Part shown: positions 17,961 to 30,480 of the stretch, in pieces
Layout of the letters: every line of letters begins with the position of its first letter
Numbering within the stretch: the first letter of the stretch is position 1
Source: Pelobates cultripes
Taxonomy: Eukaryota > Chordata > Amphibia > Anura > Pelobatidae
Assembly: GCA_933207985.1 (NCBI GenBank)
Contig: OW240916.1
Span: forward strand, 263,911,147-263,975,146
Length of the DNA stretch: 64,000 bases
Reading direction: 5' to 3'
Notes under the pieces: generated by a model
What the model was told of the DNA's origin: nothing
Databases searched by the model: none
The model's input: only the letters and a program-made list of their open reading frames with translations
Made by a program: the position numbers and the translations under genes

Positions 17961-20170
17961 CGCTCATTGCAGTGAAATTCTAGAGAGAGAGGATCTTGCA
18001 AAGTTATCCACTAAATAGGGAATTGAAGAGAAATCACATGGGAATTACAAATGTTAGCCCAAAACAGTTTATTTGGGGGGGAGGCAGGGGGAGGGGAGGC
18101 AATTCATCTAGTTCTCCATCTTAGTATAAAATTTGCAATGTGTTTCCTAATTCTCCCCAATTTCTGCTATAGTGAATAGCCCGGTCTACTTTCATCCTGG
18201 TATATTTCATTGCGTCAAAACGCTGTTTTCTTAGCATTTCTTACATCCTTGACCCATATTTCCATGCACTACTACATCTGAAACCATAAAACTTTGATTG
18301 TAGCATTCTTTTTAGATGTAATCATAGCAGAAGTAACCACATCGTGACCAGTGGAGTCGCCCCGGGACTAGGGGCTTGGATTCGTTCAGCATCCCTGTAC
18401 TAAGAGTGAAGGGAGGCCCCAAACTGGTAAATCCTGCCTAGAACCCTTTGGGATCCTATCCTTCTCTGCATGGAATGCTCAGTAGTAAAAGGGTTAATTA
18501 ACCGGGGTAAACATCAGCAGAGAGCTGAAATATGTTTTGTCCATTTCATAATCATTATTTTGCATTCATGGCTCTAAATAAATATCACAGAATTGACTAA
18601 GTCAATAAACCTTACTTATCTTTGCTAAACTGATTTACACAGTGTTTAACAGCAGTCATACAGTGTAAAAACATATTGTAATAATTATACAAAACAAATA
18701 ATCGTCACAAGACTATTTAGAGTAAGAGTGCCCAAAAGGCAGATCTCCAGATTTTTTTTAAAAGTAAAATTTCCATTATGCTTTGAGAGTCTTCACAATA
18801 AAGAATTGCCGTCTGGGGATCTCTCCTTTCGGCATCTCCTCTTTTTAACTACATGCCCTGTGGTATGTCTGATATAGCCTTTTCTTGAATAAACTATAAT
18901 TTGGGTTTCTCCTTTCAAAGACATCTTTGTCTAAGCCTACTGTAAAGTGGGACTGTCTCTTCTGTGGAAATTATGTCACTCAATAATATATTAAACATCA
19001 ATTATAACTGTTAACCTTTTATCATGTGATAGTCCATTTTCTTTTAAATGTATGTTAAATTATTTAGCAATTAACATAACAATTCGGTTCACTCTTGATT
19101 TAGTCCCCAATTGAAGAAGGAGAAACAGAAATATGGTTTATTTTCCTTCTTATTCACTATGCTCACGGACAAAAAAGGGCTGAGCCTATAACATAGCGTT
19201 TAAAACCATTTTAAAATTCATCACAATAAAGACCCCAAAAATATGTTTTTTTGTGTGCAATAAAAGTAGTATAAAAGGATTGGAGGGGGGAATATTAACA
19301 AATAGGAGAAGAAGAGATGAAATGTATTTACAATTTTAAAACATTAATTCCACATGGTCTCTATCAAGATTTTGAGCTATGTCATTTTCTATAAGTCTGC
19401 ACATTCAATTGTTTTTTTTTTCCTTTCCTCCAAATTGACATGCTTTTACATTTCAATTAATTTATAATGTAAAACGTTTTTACATTTTAACAATTTTATA
19501 TTTTTTTATATTTAATATAAATAATTTTATTTTTAACATTTCAATTATTTTATAATGTAAAACGTTTTTACATTTTAACAATTTTATATTTAAAATAAAT
19601 AATTTTATTTTTAACTAGTTGATAAATAATTTTTTATTTTTTTCTTCTCTTCTTCTCTCCCTTCTCTTGATCAGTTTGTATTAAACATTGCTTTTGAGCT
19701 TTAATCCCACTCCCCTCTATAATTAGAAAGATATTGTAAAATACGTCAGATTCAACTACTTTTAAATGAATTTTTTGTTTTTTTCATCGGGCTATTAGAT
19801 ATGCACCCTTCCCCTTTTTCTCTCTCTTGTCTCTTTGTGGATTATGGGATACTAATTAAGATATCACCAATTGTACAAAATGTGCACGGTCACTTTAAAA
19901 GATTGTAAAGCTATCTATTAATCCCACATAATTTGCACTGTCACTTTAAAGGTTGTCAATACATATTTATACTGTCACTTTAAAGAATATAATTTGTATT
20001 GCCATCTTTAAGATTGTTTAACTTATATTGTTAACTCAGATGATATAACTTATATTGTGATTCCAAAGAATGCTGAAATAATAATATTCTAACACTATAT
20101 ATTAAGTTTACATTTGATCTCTATCTTTATCCATTTAATATAATGAGCCTATACTCCATTGCATTATATA
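17961..20170. other. Gene-free AT-rich sequence
   Basis: No coding or RNA gene recognised. About 19445-19615 holds a tandem duplication of a block of roughly 80 bp (TTATAATGTAAAACGTTTTT... twice), itself built of short inverted AT-rich words. About 19890-20010 has the phrase CACTTTAAA in four spaced copies. Confidence 0.5.
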
Positions 20171-20254
20171 TAGTATTTCTCATTATATTTGTTCCTCTTT
20201 TCGCTCACGAAAAACGGCACGTGACCGGAATAAGATTAAGTACCAGGAGATAAA

Positions 20255-20470
20255 GAAGATATGGAACGCATGAATGCGTTCCACTCGCGAATGCAGACTA
20301 GAGACTGAGGACACACACACCGGAATCAGGAAGTGACTTAGAGTGGAACGCACTATGCGTTCCACTCGCAACTGCACATAGAAACCCGGAAGTGACATCG
20401 GAACATCTCACGTGACCGGAAGCAGGACATGTATGCAAATCGATGAATGGAACGCAATGCGTTCCATGAA
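20255..20470. repeat. Three spaced palindromes GGAACGCA...TGCGTTCC
   Basis: Palindromes at about 20261-20282, 20343-20363 and 20446-20467 share arms TGGAACGCA/TGCGTTCCA with different 1-4 base centres, separated by about 80 and 100 bp. CACGTGACCGGAA-like text recurs at 20218 and 20409. They lie just upstream of a hammerhead-like motif at 20545. Confidence 0.7.
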
Positions 20471-20544
20471 GAAATTACCCACGAATTTCAATTTGTACAA
20501 GCATTTATAATGGACATGGACTTTGTTTAGAACTATAGAGCCAA

Positions 20545-20573
20545 CTGAGGAAGCCACATGAGGCGAAACGCGT
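20545..20573 (+). ncRNA. Hammerhead-like motif (degenerate)
   Basis: CTGAGGA matches the CUGANGA half of the hammerhead core; after one extra A, GCC-ACATGA-GGC forms stem II, followed by GAAAC and GCGT. The extra A and the lack of an obvious stem III/I partner mean self-cleavage is doubtful. Related motifs lie at 16068, 34827 and 59115. Penelope-like elements, one of which is in this window, are known to carry hammerhead motifs. Confidence 0.4.
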
Positions 20574-20589
20574 ATTGGCCATATTGATA

Positions 20590-21800
20590 TTTTATCTTTC
20601 CATTGTTTTATATATTTTTTATGTTATAGTACCTAATAAATTTAGTTTTGATTATTCCATCCACTGGATCCTCTGCAATTTATTGGGAACCAACTTCTAT
20701 TGGACACACCAACCATCCACAGAAGGGTTTGGATCTCCCTGGAATAGATCCTGGAGCCATCAATACCAGAGCCAGGTCCTATATTGGCTCTGATTTTGTG
20801 AGTGTTTTCTTGCACATGCTATTCTTAAATATTTATTGTTAAATTATCTGCACTATTTTGTGTACCTCTCTATCTCCACAGCATCATATTGAGAAGAGAG
20901 GAAAAAGTATATGCTCCATCCATTGTGTTTGTATTGTATGTATTCTTTTGTGCTGGTATAGGGGATACCACACGGGTGTTTTTGAGCATTACTGTCACTA
21001 CTAGCTGTACCATTGATATTTGGTTTATAACAATGTTTGAATGGGAACCAAGATGGGGGGCTCAGTTTCAGGATAGAAGTAAATACAGAGATGTGGATTT
21101 ATTCATTTAATTTTCTCTCTCAGATACTACAAAAAGCTATTTTTCAGCTATTTTGTCCCTTAAATTTGAAATTCTCTTGGAATTCACTTTAAATTCTCAT
21201 TTTAGTGAATAACCCTATTAGTGTACCACTTTTTAGGAAGCATACTACCTTTTTATTTCTTGTCAATCTGTCTTTTATTTGAGGCAAGAAAGAAAACGGT
21301 ACAGAATAAAAAAAAATAGGGAGTTATTGCAGATAATCACAAATCATATATGTTGTAATAATGCTATAGAAAATAGACTCCACAGTAAATCAGACTCAGT
21401 TTTTTTGAAATAAACAATATTTAGAAGTTAACATTGGAGCATAAGCTAGGCCAGGCAATGGCATGTCTAGCTAAGAGTCAATATAAAGGCTAACATTTTA
21501 ATCTAATCATGAGAGAAATATACAGGTTATAGGATTACTGACTAGCTAGACATGAAGAATAAGAATATGCAAAACAAGCATTAAAACCTTAGTTGGGTAT
21601 AAATGAAAACAGTGCTTCATACACGATATGTACTCAGTGTAGACATATCAATGCACCAGTGCAGTAAACAGACCGACAGGGGTGCGTTAAGGTACTGCTA
21701 TGCATGCATCTATAACACATTTGCGAAAAAGATCAATCAACTCTGAATACAAAATAGAAATGTTACAGCTGTAAGATAATAGAAAACAAAACAAAATGGA
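20590..21800. other. Gene-free stretch
   Basis: AT-rich sequence following the hammerhead-like motif, with AATAAA at about 20635. No convincing protein or RNA gene. 21240-21800 is A-rich single-copy-looking DNA. Confidence 0.45.
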
Positions 21801-21814
21801 ATAATAAAAAGAAA

Positions 21815-22735
21815 ATGCAGAGGTGCTTCTTAACGCCTAGTCACTACGGAAGTAGTGACCAGCAAATAGGGGATATAGGTAGGATTGATCTAAAGTTGGC
21901 CATGGCCCATAATGCTGGTATACATGAAAGTCACCCAATACCCATACTTCCGGTCCCCTCGGCCAAACAGAGTACCATGGCACCAGACCTGTCCAACCCT
22001 CCGGCTCCAGGCCTTAGGAAGAGCCCATTTATGATTCTTACAGCTACGGTATCTCTTGGTACCACTAGTAGGTTTTCCCTTGGTACCACTAGTAGGTGAG
22101 TTCTCTTGGTTGGTGTGGGATATAAGCATTAGGGTAAGTACCCTTGCAGCCCTTAACCTGAAAGTGTGGCAGCGGGTGAAAGCCACCCTTATATCTTGAC
22201 AGGCGTCAGGAGATCAGGACAGTACATTCCCCTGTCATAGGCTTGAGATGGTAGACACCATCCACCCAAGCCAGTTCCGGCTTGGTACGTTTGGTAACAG
22301 GAGGTGAGTTGTGCAACTGGCAGTCGCTCTGGGTCGTCTTCTTAGGTAAGCTTATACTGCTCTCCAATTTTTTCCAGAATGCATCAAAGATCCCATCTGG
22401 CTGCAACAGGATGGATTTCATTGGGTCCCGCTCGGCAGTGGTATGTGGAGTGTATGACACTTTGGTGGGCCTGGTGGGAGGTGGGCCCGAACCACCTCCA
22501 CTCATGCCTACAAGATAATCGGTGGGGAAAATGGACGCCGTCAAATGTGGTGCAAGGTTATGCAGATTGATTCTGCCACAAATGGTATTGTTTTTTCATC
22601 ATGTAGGTCGGTTAGTCTGCACAATTTGGAGAGCTTTGTCTGGAGCTCAACCCAAGTGCGACCACTCATCATGGCGGTTCTGCCCTGCACCGCCCCCCAT
22701 ACTGCCTTTTGAAATAAAAGCACTTTTATTTCTGT
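21815..22735 (-). other. Unidentified coding-like block, antisense
   Basis: Reverse-strand frames 22206-22544 (112 codons) and 22541-22723 (60 codons) have protein-like composition, with GSGPPPTRPTK and a DGIFDAFWKKLESSI segment that looks helical. A TTGGTACCACTAGTAGGT word is repeated at 22058 and 22082. It ends at 22735 near an AATAAA on the plus strand. It could be a remnant of a transposon ORF or retropseudogene; no family was recognised. Confidence 0.3.
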
Positions 22736-23496
22736 AAATATAAATGTATTTCAATGTGTGGATGTTTTAGAGACAATAATAAAAAATATACATACAAAGA
22801 CTGCGTACAGTAATAATAACAATAACAAAGTTGTGATATTTCCCCTTTAAATTACTGCTTCCTATAATATTCTCAGATATTATGTTTCAATATACTGAAA
22901 GTGTTCCCCAAGAGAAATCTTTACGTGTGACGCATCAGAAATGTTATATTTACATAAACATATGATAAGACTTGCACTCTTATCTCAGAGCTCACTTTTA
23001 GTTTCATCATTCTGTAAAATAAAATCTATCCTGAGCACATTTTGCATGTCCAGTCTCCTTGTTTAGTCTGTTCTGTTTCCTAAATGCCCTGCAGAACTGA
23101 TAATATGGAATATACCAAAAACTTCTTAGAATGTTAATAATTTTATTCCATGGGCAACACTGCTGTCACTATCAGGCATCAAGGTCAGAGCATTCTGACT
23201 TGCAAGAGTATTGGTTAAACAAAACAAGAGAACGTTTTTTGGTATTTATTTGTACTTCATTTGATACATTATATCCTTGGCATTCCAGAGCCATTACAAA
23301 GGACAATGCCTTTAGTTTTAATGTAGTTCATATTGGTGGTAATAAACGTGTTAGATCTATAGCTCTTCCAAGGGATGAGAACAGCCATTGTTTTATAGCC
23401 AATAGTTACTGTTGGTAGGTACCTACATGTCATACAGTAACCAAATACCCAAATACCCCTAAAAACCAAAAAACAATAATTTCAGGTCATTATATA

Positions 23497-24395
23497 TTTG
23501 TCCCAAGTGTCCCTATTTAGGAGGACACAGTCTCTATTTTGGATGCAAATACCTATTTCTGTCTTTTCTGTACTAATGTCCTTTTTTCTAGGAGCTCCAT
23601 ATTGTTGGTGTGTCTGAGTTTATAACAGAGCTCCATAGTAATAACACCCTCAGTGTCAACAATAAATGTTATTAAAAACAGTCTGTGTAAATAAGATACA
23701 TTGTTCTTGTAAATTACATTATATATTATATTTTATAATTATATTATCTATTGTTGTAAATTAGTTTATTTGTATACATTATTAGGGATGTGCATGGGCA
23801 AAAAATTCGGGACTTGAGCAATTCTGGACTTCGGCAATTTGGCACTTTGGCACTACAGTTTGGTTCGGCACTTACGAAATTCAGGACTTCGGCAATTTGG
23901 CACTTTGGTTCGGTTCGGGACTTCAGCAATTTGGCACTTCAGCACCTTGGGGCTTCAGGAATTCAGGACTTCGGCAATTCCCTTACCCTAACCCTACCCC
24001 TAACCCTAACCCTACCCGTTAGGGTTAGGGATAAGGTTAGGTGTAGGGTTTGGGGTAGGGTTAGATTCCTGTCATCATTCCCTTAATTTTCCCTCCCTCT
24101 CCTGTTTTGCCACTTTTCAGAAATTCGAAGCACTTCAGCACTTCTGAAATTCGGCAATTCGGTTCGGCACATCCGAAATTTGGCACTTCGTCAATTCGGT
24201 TCGGTTTGACACTTCTGAAATTCGGCACTTCCGAAATTCGGCATTTCGGAAACATTTAAATGTCCAAATTGCCGAAATTCATATTACTAATTAATGATTT
24301 TTCAGAATAGGCCCCACCACTGGCCACACGCCACTTGCACCCCTAAAATTAAAGTGTCCCTCTTTGTTCATTTAAAATGTTGGGAGGTATGCTTT
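23497..24395. repeat. Repeat split by a CGGCA-rich and telomere-like block
   Basis: The left part (TGTCCCTATTTAGGAGGACACAGTC) and right part (AAAGTGTCCCTCTTTGTTCA...TTGGGAGGTATGC) look like the two ends of one dispersed repeat. Between them, 23790-24290 is made of repeated words (CTTCGGCAATTTGGCACTT and variants) and, at 23980-24065, runs of CCCTAA/CCCTACC followed by GTTAGGG/GGTTAGG. Confidence 0.5.
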
Positions 24396-25350
24396 ACAAA
24401 TACATGGGTATAAAGAGGTACAGGCCACAAATGCAATCTTTTGAGATAGACTCTCATTTGCCATCCTCATCTGTAGATCCAGACACAGTATCCTGTTTAC
24501 TAGAAAAATAATTGTAGCACTGTATATGTTATTTAAAGGACATTGTGTGATTAATTTTTTCTGTTGGATCTTTCTCTTATACGATTACTATATAAATGTA
24601 TATTATTCTGAAAAAATTTAGATTACACAAGGGTGAATCTAACATTTTTTTTCATTTTCCTTGGGGCTATATTCACTAGGTTTTTGGTATCCACATTATG
24701 AATATAATTCAAACTCAGTGATTTCTGTAAGCATCATCATGGAAACCAGGATTTCAAAATCAATTCACTTGTGGGCCACTGCCAAGTCCTCCATTTGGGA
24801 GGATCCGTACTGCCAGATGTGTGTCCTCCATTTGGGAGGATCCATATTCTGGCGTTGCCACTATCTTTGAAAAAAATACTGGTCGTGCTAATTTGCATAA
24901 TCAATTATCTATGTGTGACATCACAGGCCATGACATCACACAATGTTAACGTAACATCACAGAAGAGGGGAATGTGCACTTGCCAGCCTCATCAGGGACA
25001 TTCTTGTAGTGGTACAAAATTGCTGGATGCCTGAACTTTACTTATGTTGCTGCTAGGAGCACACAGTGCAGGCAAACATTGGCTGGCCACCTCCTCAGCC
25101 ACAGCAAATAATGGCATGATTGCAGCTCTGTTGTGGATTAGGCCACCAGCAATCCAGGACTTAGTGAGGTATGCCCCGGACACTGGCATATCTCTCAGCT
25201 TTAGGATAGTGGCCCCATTAAAGTATTTAGGGGACTGTAAAAGGCCCCTAGGCTAGTACTTTGAAACCCTTGATGTAAACATTGTCATATACTGTATTTC
25301 TTACTGTGTATGTTTAACTCATAGTGCCACCTAGTGGCAAATAGTTTTAT
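24300..25350. other. Gene-free stretch with a short duplicated palindrome
   Basis: No gene recognised. GTCCTCCATTTGGGAGGATCC occurs twice, at about 24786 and 24825, each nearly self-complementary. The remainder appears to be ordinary intergenic DNA. Confidence 0.45.
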
Positions 25351-25353
25351 TTA

Positions 25354-26293
25354 CACTGATCAGCCACAACATTACCACTGACAGGGGAAGTGTATAAAAT
25401 AGATGATATTGTTACAATGGCACCTGTCAAGCTGTTGGATATATTGGGCAGCAAGTGAACAGTCAGTTCTTGAATTTCATGTGTTGGAGAAAGAAAAATG
25501 GGCAAACAAAAAGATCTTAGTGACTCTGACAAGGGCCAAATAGTGATGGCTAGAGGACTGGGTCACAGCATCTCCAAAATGGCAAGTCTTGGGGGTGTTT
25601 CCAGTATGCAGTGTGGTTAATACCTGCCAAAAGTGGTGAAAGGAAGGACAACCAGCGCCTTCAATGGGAAGTGAGCATCAGAACTGGACCATGGAGCATT
25701 GGAAGAAGTTTTCCTGGTCTGATGCATCACATTTGCTTTTACAGCTGGTGGATAGCTGATGGTTTAACAGGGGAAAAGACGGCAGCAGAATGCACTATGC
25801 GTGGTTGCAATGTTATGTTCTGGGCACTGTTCTGCTGGGAAACCTTGGGTTTTGGGATTCATGTGAATGTTACTTTGACATATACCTCCTACCTAGAGAG
25901 TGTTGCAGACCATGTACACCCCTTCATTGCAATGGTGTTTCTTAATGGCAGTGGCCTCTTTCAGTAGTATAATGCACCCTGTCTAACTGCAAAAATTGTT
26001 CAGGACTGGTTTGAGGAACATGACAAAGAGGTCAAGGTGTTGCCTCCACCTCCAAATTCCACAGATCACAATTTGAGGGATGTACTGGAACACCAAAGCC
26101 GATCCATGGAGACCCCACCCCGCAACTTGCAGGACTTAAAGGATCTGCTGCAAATGTGTTGGTGCCAGATACTACAGGACACGTTCAGAGGTCTTGTAGA
26201 GTCCATGACTCAACGCGTCTAAGCTGTTTTGGTAGCACAATGAGGATCTAAATGATATTAGGCAAGTGGCTTTAATGTTGTGGCTGATCAATA
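25354..26293 (+). mobile_element. Dead Tc1/mariner-like transposon
   Basis: Left end CACTGATCAGCCACAACATTA and right end TAATGTTGTGGCTGATCA form terminal inverted repeats flanked by TA. Inside, an ATG at 25499 begins MGKQKDLSDSDKGQ-like text, and fragments such as WFEEHDKEVKVLPPPPNSTDHNL recall a Tc1-type transposase, but frames are broken and the coding region is internally deleted. The element is about 940 bp. Confidence 0.8.
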
Positions 26294-26639
26294 TATCAAC
26301 GTGTATATCAACATGCATTTCAACAATATGTTAAAAAGGCAAAAGTGAATACAGAGTAACAAGATGATGAGTTTGACTCACATCATTTGTGATTGTGTCA
26401 CTTATAACATACAAACATATTGGTAATGCAGCTTATAACAGCAAAAAACTGCTTATGCGCTGTGTGCCTCAAATGTTAAACTCGTTTAGTTAATTTTTTA
26501 CCTAGCTATTATTATGTAACAAACAATTGAGTCCCTGTGCTATTACAATGGGTCCCCAACGACTGAACCAGGCATGCTGGGAGATTTTAATGAAGGTGTT
26601 CTAAATACTGCCAAATTGGTAGAAAAAGAAAAAGAGGGA

Positions 26640-28800
26640 GCTGGAGATATCATGGCTGGGTAAAATACATTCATTAAAAATTAATATTCTCCTGAAAATA
26701 CTATACTTTTTAAGGGCCATACTGCTGTCCATCCCACTTTCCTTTTTTAAGAAACTTAATTTGGTTATAATAAAATATATTTGGTCAGGCAAACCTAGTA
26801 GGATCAGATTGTCTACACAGCAACATCTCAGAGCGAATGGTGGTTTGGGTGTACCTGATTTTCAAGGTTATTATTTTGCAACGAATTCCGCACAGGCCTT
26901 TAAAGGACCACTATAGTGCCAGGAAAACATACTCGTTTTCCTGGCACTATAGTTCTCTGAGGGTGCCCCCACCCTCAGGGACCCCCTCCCGCTGGGCTCT
27001 GGGGAGTGGAAAGGGGTTAAACTTACCTTTTTTTCAGCACCGGGCGGGGAGCTCTTCTCCTCCTTTCCGCCTCCGATCCTCCTCTTCGGCTGAATGCGCA
27101 TGCGCGGCAGGAGCTGCGTCCGCATTCAGCCAGTCTCATAAGAAAGCATTCATAATGCTTTCCTATGGACGCTGGCGTCTTCTCACTGTGATTTTCACAG
27201 TGAGAAGCACGCAAACGCCTCTAGCGGTTTTCAGTGAGACAGCCACTAGAGGCTTTGGAGGCTGGATTACCCTATTATAAACATAGCAGTTTCTCTGAAA
27301 CTGCTATGTTTATTAAAAAAAGGGGTTAATCCTAGAGGGACCTGGCACCCAAACCACTTCATTAAGCTGAAGTGGTCTGGGTGACTAGAGTGGTCCTTTA
27401 AGTTTAATCTGATTGCCGATCTAACTCAGTGGTTATTGGTTACCGAAAAAGAAAAGTTACTAACATATTCGATAAAAGAACTTTTATGGTTACCTCATAA
27501 TTTGTGCCCTAAAATCAGGAAAATACTTCCCACAACCAGGACAATGTTAAAGACTTGGGATATAATGTTTAGGCAGATAAAGGAAACGGTTTTGTGGTCC
27601 AGGGCCATGCCAGTGTCCATTTTAAAATATGAAACTCCTGGTGTTGATGTTGATTTCTGGGGGTCCCTCTCTCTACATAATCTAGAAGATTTATTCTCAA
27701 ATAATTAATTGTTACCATTTGACAAATTCAGATTAAAACATGATTTAGAAGATTCAGATGCCATGAAATCTGAGATTGTAGTTACCAAAGTAAGTGAGAT
27801 AAGTCCCAATACTAGACCAAAAATATACTAATTCAGAGAATTCCCAAATAAAAATATATATATATTGATAACCCGGGAAGAAACCAGACTATATCATTAT
27901 GTTATTCCTATATTAATGCTAAGCCCCAAACCAAATTGAATTACATAGTCGCATGGGAAAGGGATCTCCAGATAGAAATGTCTCTGGATGACTGGTTGGC
28001 TATTTCTTTAAATTTGAAAGGTATCATCCAGTGTTCGGCTCATTTGGTGAACCACTATAACGTTTTATATTGGTGGTATCTGACTCCATCCAATCTCTAG
28101 AAAATATACCCCAATTCTACAAATCTCTGCTGGCGTGACTGTGGGCAAACAGCCACATATTCACAAATGTGGTGGCATTGTCCACGTTTACAATTATTTT
28201 GGAAGAATATACATACAATAATCAGGGATATTACCTCTTCTTTTGTAACTTTGACTCCAGAACTATGCTTATTCAAGCCGTTTCCTGAAAACTTTACCAA
28301 AGTGGATAAGATAATGGTAGGCCAAGTCTTGATAGCAACCACTAAGGTAATACCACGTTATTGGAGGTCCGATGTAGTTACTGCCATTAAAGAGGTATTA
28401 ACATTGACCTTTGAGAATAAGTGCCATGAGATTGCCATCAAACACAACAGAATCAGTAACATACCACTGGAACATATGGGAGAAAAATGTCAAACGAACA
28501 TACTATTTATGATGAAATTTTTACTTTATGTGCCTCTCTTTTTACTCTTGTTCTGTTTGTATATGCAACTGTTTGTACACAATTTATTACCAGTACGTGT
28601 AAAGTGCTTTTACACCTTATTTGACGCTCTGTAGTGTTTTTCATAAAGCATATGTTATCAATTGTATAATGGATGGATACTTTTCTCCCTGTTTCTTTTT
28701 GTTTGTTTGTTTGATTTACATGTTTTCTTTATTCCATATATTTTATTGTTTTACAATGATTATTATTGTTAAAAATAAAAACCTTCCAATAAAAAATATT
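26640..28800 (+). pseudogene. Old L1-type LINE, 3' half of ORF2
   Basis: Frames at 26650-26900 read like the L1 post-RT region (LSFFKKLNLVIIKYIWSGKPSRIR, then GGLGVPDFQGYYFA). The text resumes after a MITE at 27402 (FNLIADLTQWLL) and continues at 27436-27708 and 28167-28480, where MWWHCPRLQLFWKNI matches the C-terminal W..CP..FW region of L1/Tx1 proteins. Many stops and shifts are present. AT-rich tail at about 28600-28800. Confidence 0.75.
26904..27397 (+). mobile_element. TTAA-flanked MITE, best copy
   Basis: Terminal inverted repeats AGGACCACTATAG and GTCACCC...GTGGTCCT are flanked by TTAA (26900-26903 and 27398-27401). It lies inside the L1 remnant: removing it with one TTAA leaves an uninterrupted L1 reading (AQAF/KFNL), which proves the target duplication. 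Internal hairpins include CCAGGAAAACATACTCGTTTTCCTGG and CATAGCAGTTTCTCTGAAACTGCTATG. No coding capacity. Confidence 0.88.
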
Positions 28801-29160
28801 TCAGAAAAAAAATTATCCCTTTTCTTTTTGAAAAAGTTAAAAGATTGATAAATGTTTAGCTTCATTGAAAAAAAGTGCATATATTAAAAAAATGACAGGA
28901 CGTAAAAGAAGATAGAGATCCAAAAACAATAGATTTAATAAATTGCACCAAATATTCACAGAAAAATAGATGGAAAATGTCAACAACACGTTAATAAATC
29001 TTCTGCAATATGTTAATTGGGCCCAGGCAACTTACTACAATAAAAACATTAACAGCACTGCCTAAGATACAAAGGAAAATCTGCATGATTATGGAATTCA
29101 ACAAAACCTTCCACTCTTCCCTGTAGGGTTGAATGCTGGGAGTTTTTTTTAAGCATACAT
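28801..29160. other. Gene-free AT-rich stretch
   Basis: Spacer between the L1 remnant and the antisense L2. No recognisable feature. Confidence 0.5.
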
Positions 29161-30480
29161 CTCACTGACTGCTGACATTATTATTATTATTATTATTATT
29201 ATTTTATTATTTATATAGCGCCATCACATTCTGTAGCGCTGTACAATGGGTGGACTAACAGACATGTAACTGTAACCAGACAAATTGGACGTACAGGAAC
29301 AGAGAGGTGGAGGGCCCTGCTCAATGAGCTTACATTCTAGAGGGAGTGGGGTATAGTGACACAAAGGGTAAACGTAGGGGTACAAAGTAGGTTGTTAGAA
29401 AAGTATTCATTGAGGGTTTAATAGGTAATTTTTGACAGTTGCAGGAGAGGAGTCATGGGGGTGGGGGATAGAAACCTGCTTAACTGATATGCTTTCTTGA
29501 AGAAGTCAGTTTTCAATGATTATTTTAGTAAGTGGAGACTGGGTGAAAGTCTTACAGAGAATGGAAGGGAGTTCCACAGAATAATATACATAGGTCTTTG
29601 GCAGAGTGTAGGGGCTTCGACAGAACATTCTTGTGTATTAGGGAGGATAGGTAGGAGCAGCATTGTGTAGGGACTTGTAAGGAAACACCAGAATTTTAAA
29701 TTGAGCCCTATATCTAACTGGAAGCCAATGCAGGGACTGACAGAGCTGGGAGGCGTGGGAGGTGCAAGCGGACAGAAAAATGAGCCTCGCCGACGCATTC
29801 ATTATAGATTGGAGCAGTGCAATCTGGGAACACGTAAGATCACTGAGAAGGGTATTGCAGTAGTCAAAGCGAGAGAGAACAAGAGCATGGACTAGCACCT
29901 TAGCCGCATCCGGGGTTAAATAGGGGCGAATGCGTGCTATGTTTTTGAGATGGAAGCGACAGGATTTGGTGATTGATTTGACATGAGGGGTGAAGGAGAG
30001 GTTTGAATCAAAAAGAACACCCATGCAGCGAGCCTTTCGAAGTAGAGGTGATGGTAGCGCCATTGACTTGGAGGGAGACAGACACAGGAGTAGTAACACT
30101 TGAGGGAGGAAAGACCAGAAGTTCTGTTTTGGACAGGTTGAGTTTAAGGAAGTGAGCAGCCATCCAGTCAGAGACACGAGTAAAGATGGGCGGAGAGAGA
30201 TCACGTGATGACAGGTAGATTTGCGTGTCGTCCGCATAGAAATGATAACAGAAGCCAAAGGAGCTGATGAGTTTACAAAGGGAGGCAGTATAGATAGTAG
30301 GGAACCAAGGACAGAACCTTGGGGGACGCCGACAGAGAGTGGTTGGGGGGAAGAGGCAGAGTCAGAGAAAGAAACCAGGAGAGAGCAGTGGACCAAAATT
30401 ACAGAGAATGAGAAGAAGCTGTTGATGATCAACAGTGTCAAAGACAGCAGAAAGATCAAGGAGAATTATGATAGAGCTCT
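29160..30480 (-). mobile_element. Antisense L2-type LINE, 3' part
   Basis: On the reverse strand 30459-29638 encodes GVPQGSVLG (RT block B), a broken YADD region (frames shift around [10 protein letters not shown]), then [38 protein letters not shown] and YRAQFKILVF post-RT text. The 3' end is the short (TTA)n run at about 29175-29205 next to TATATAGCGCC. 5'-truncated near 30480. Same family as 920-3201. Confidence 0.85.

Noticed and set aside
20545..20573. Calling the motif an active hammerhead ribozyme
   Set aside because: One extra base in the core, a short stem II, and no clear stems I and III; only a hammerhead-like label is justified.
23980..24065. Ancestral telomere-telomere fusion site
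   Set aside because: The order is CCCTAA then TTAGGG, the opposite of a head-to-head telomere fusion.
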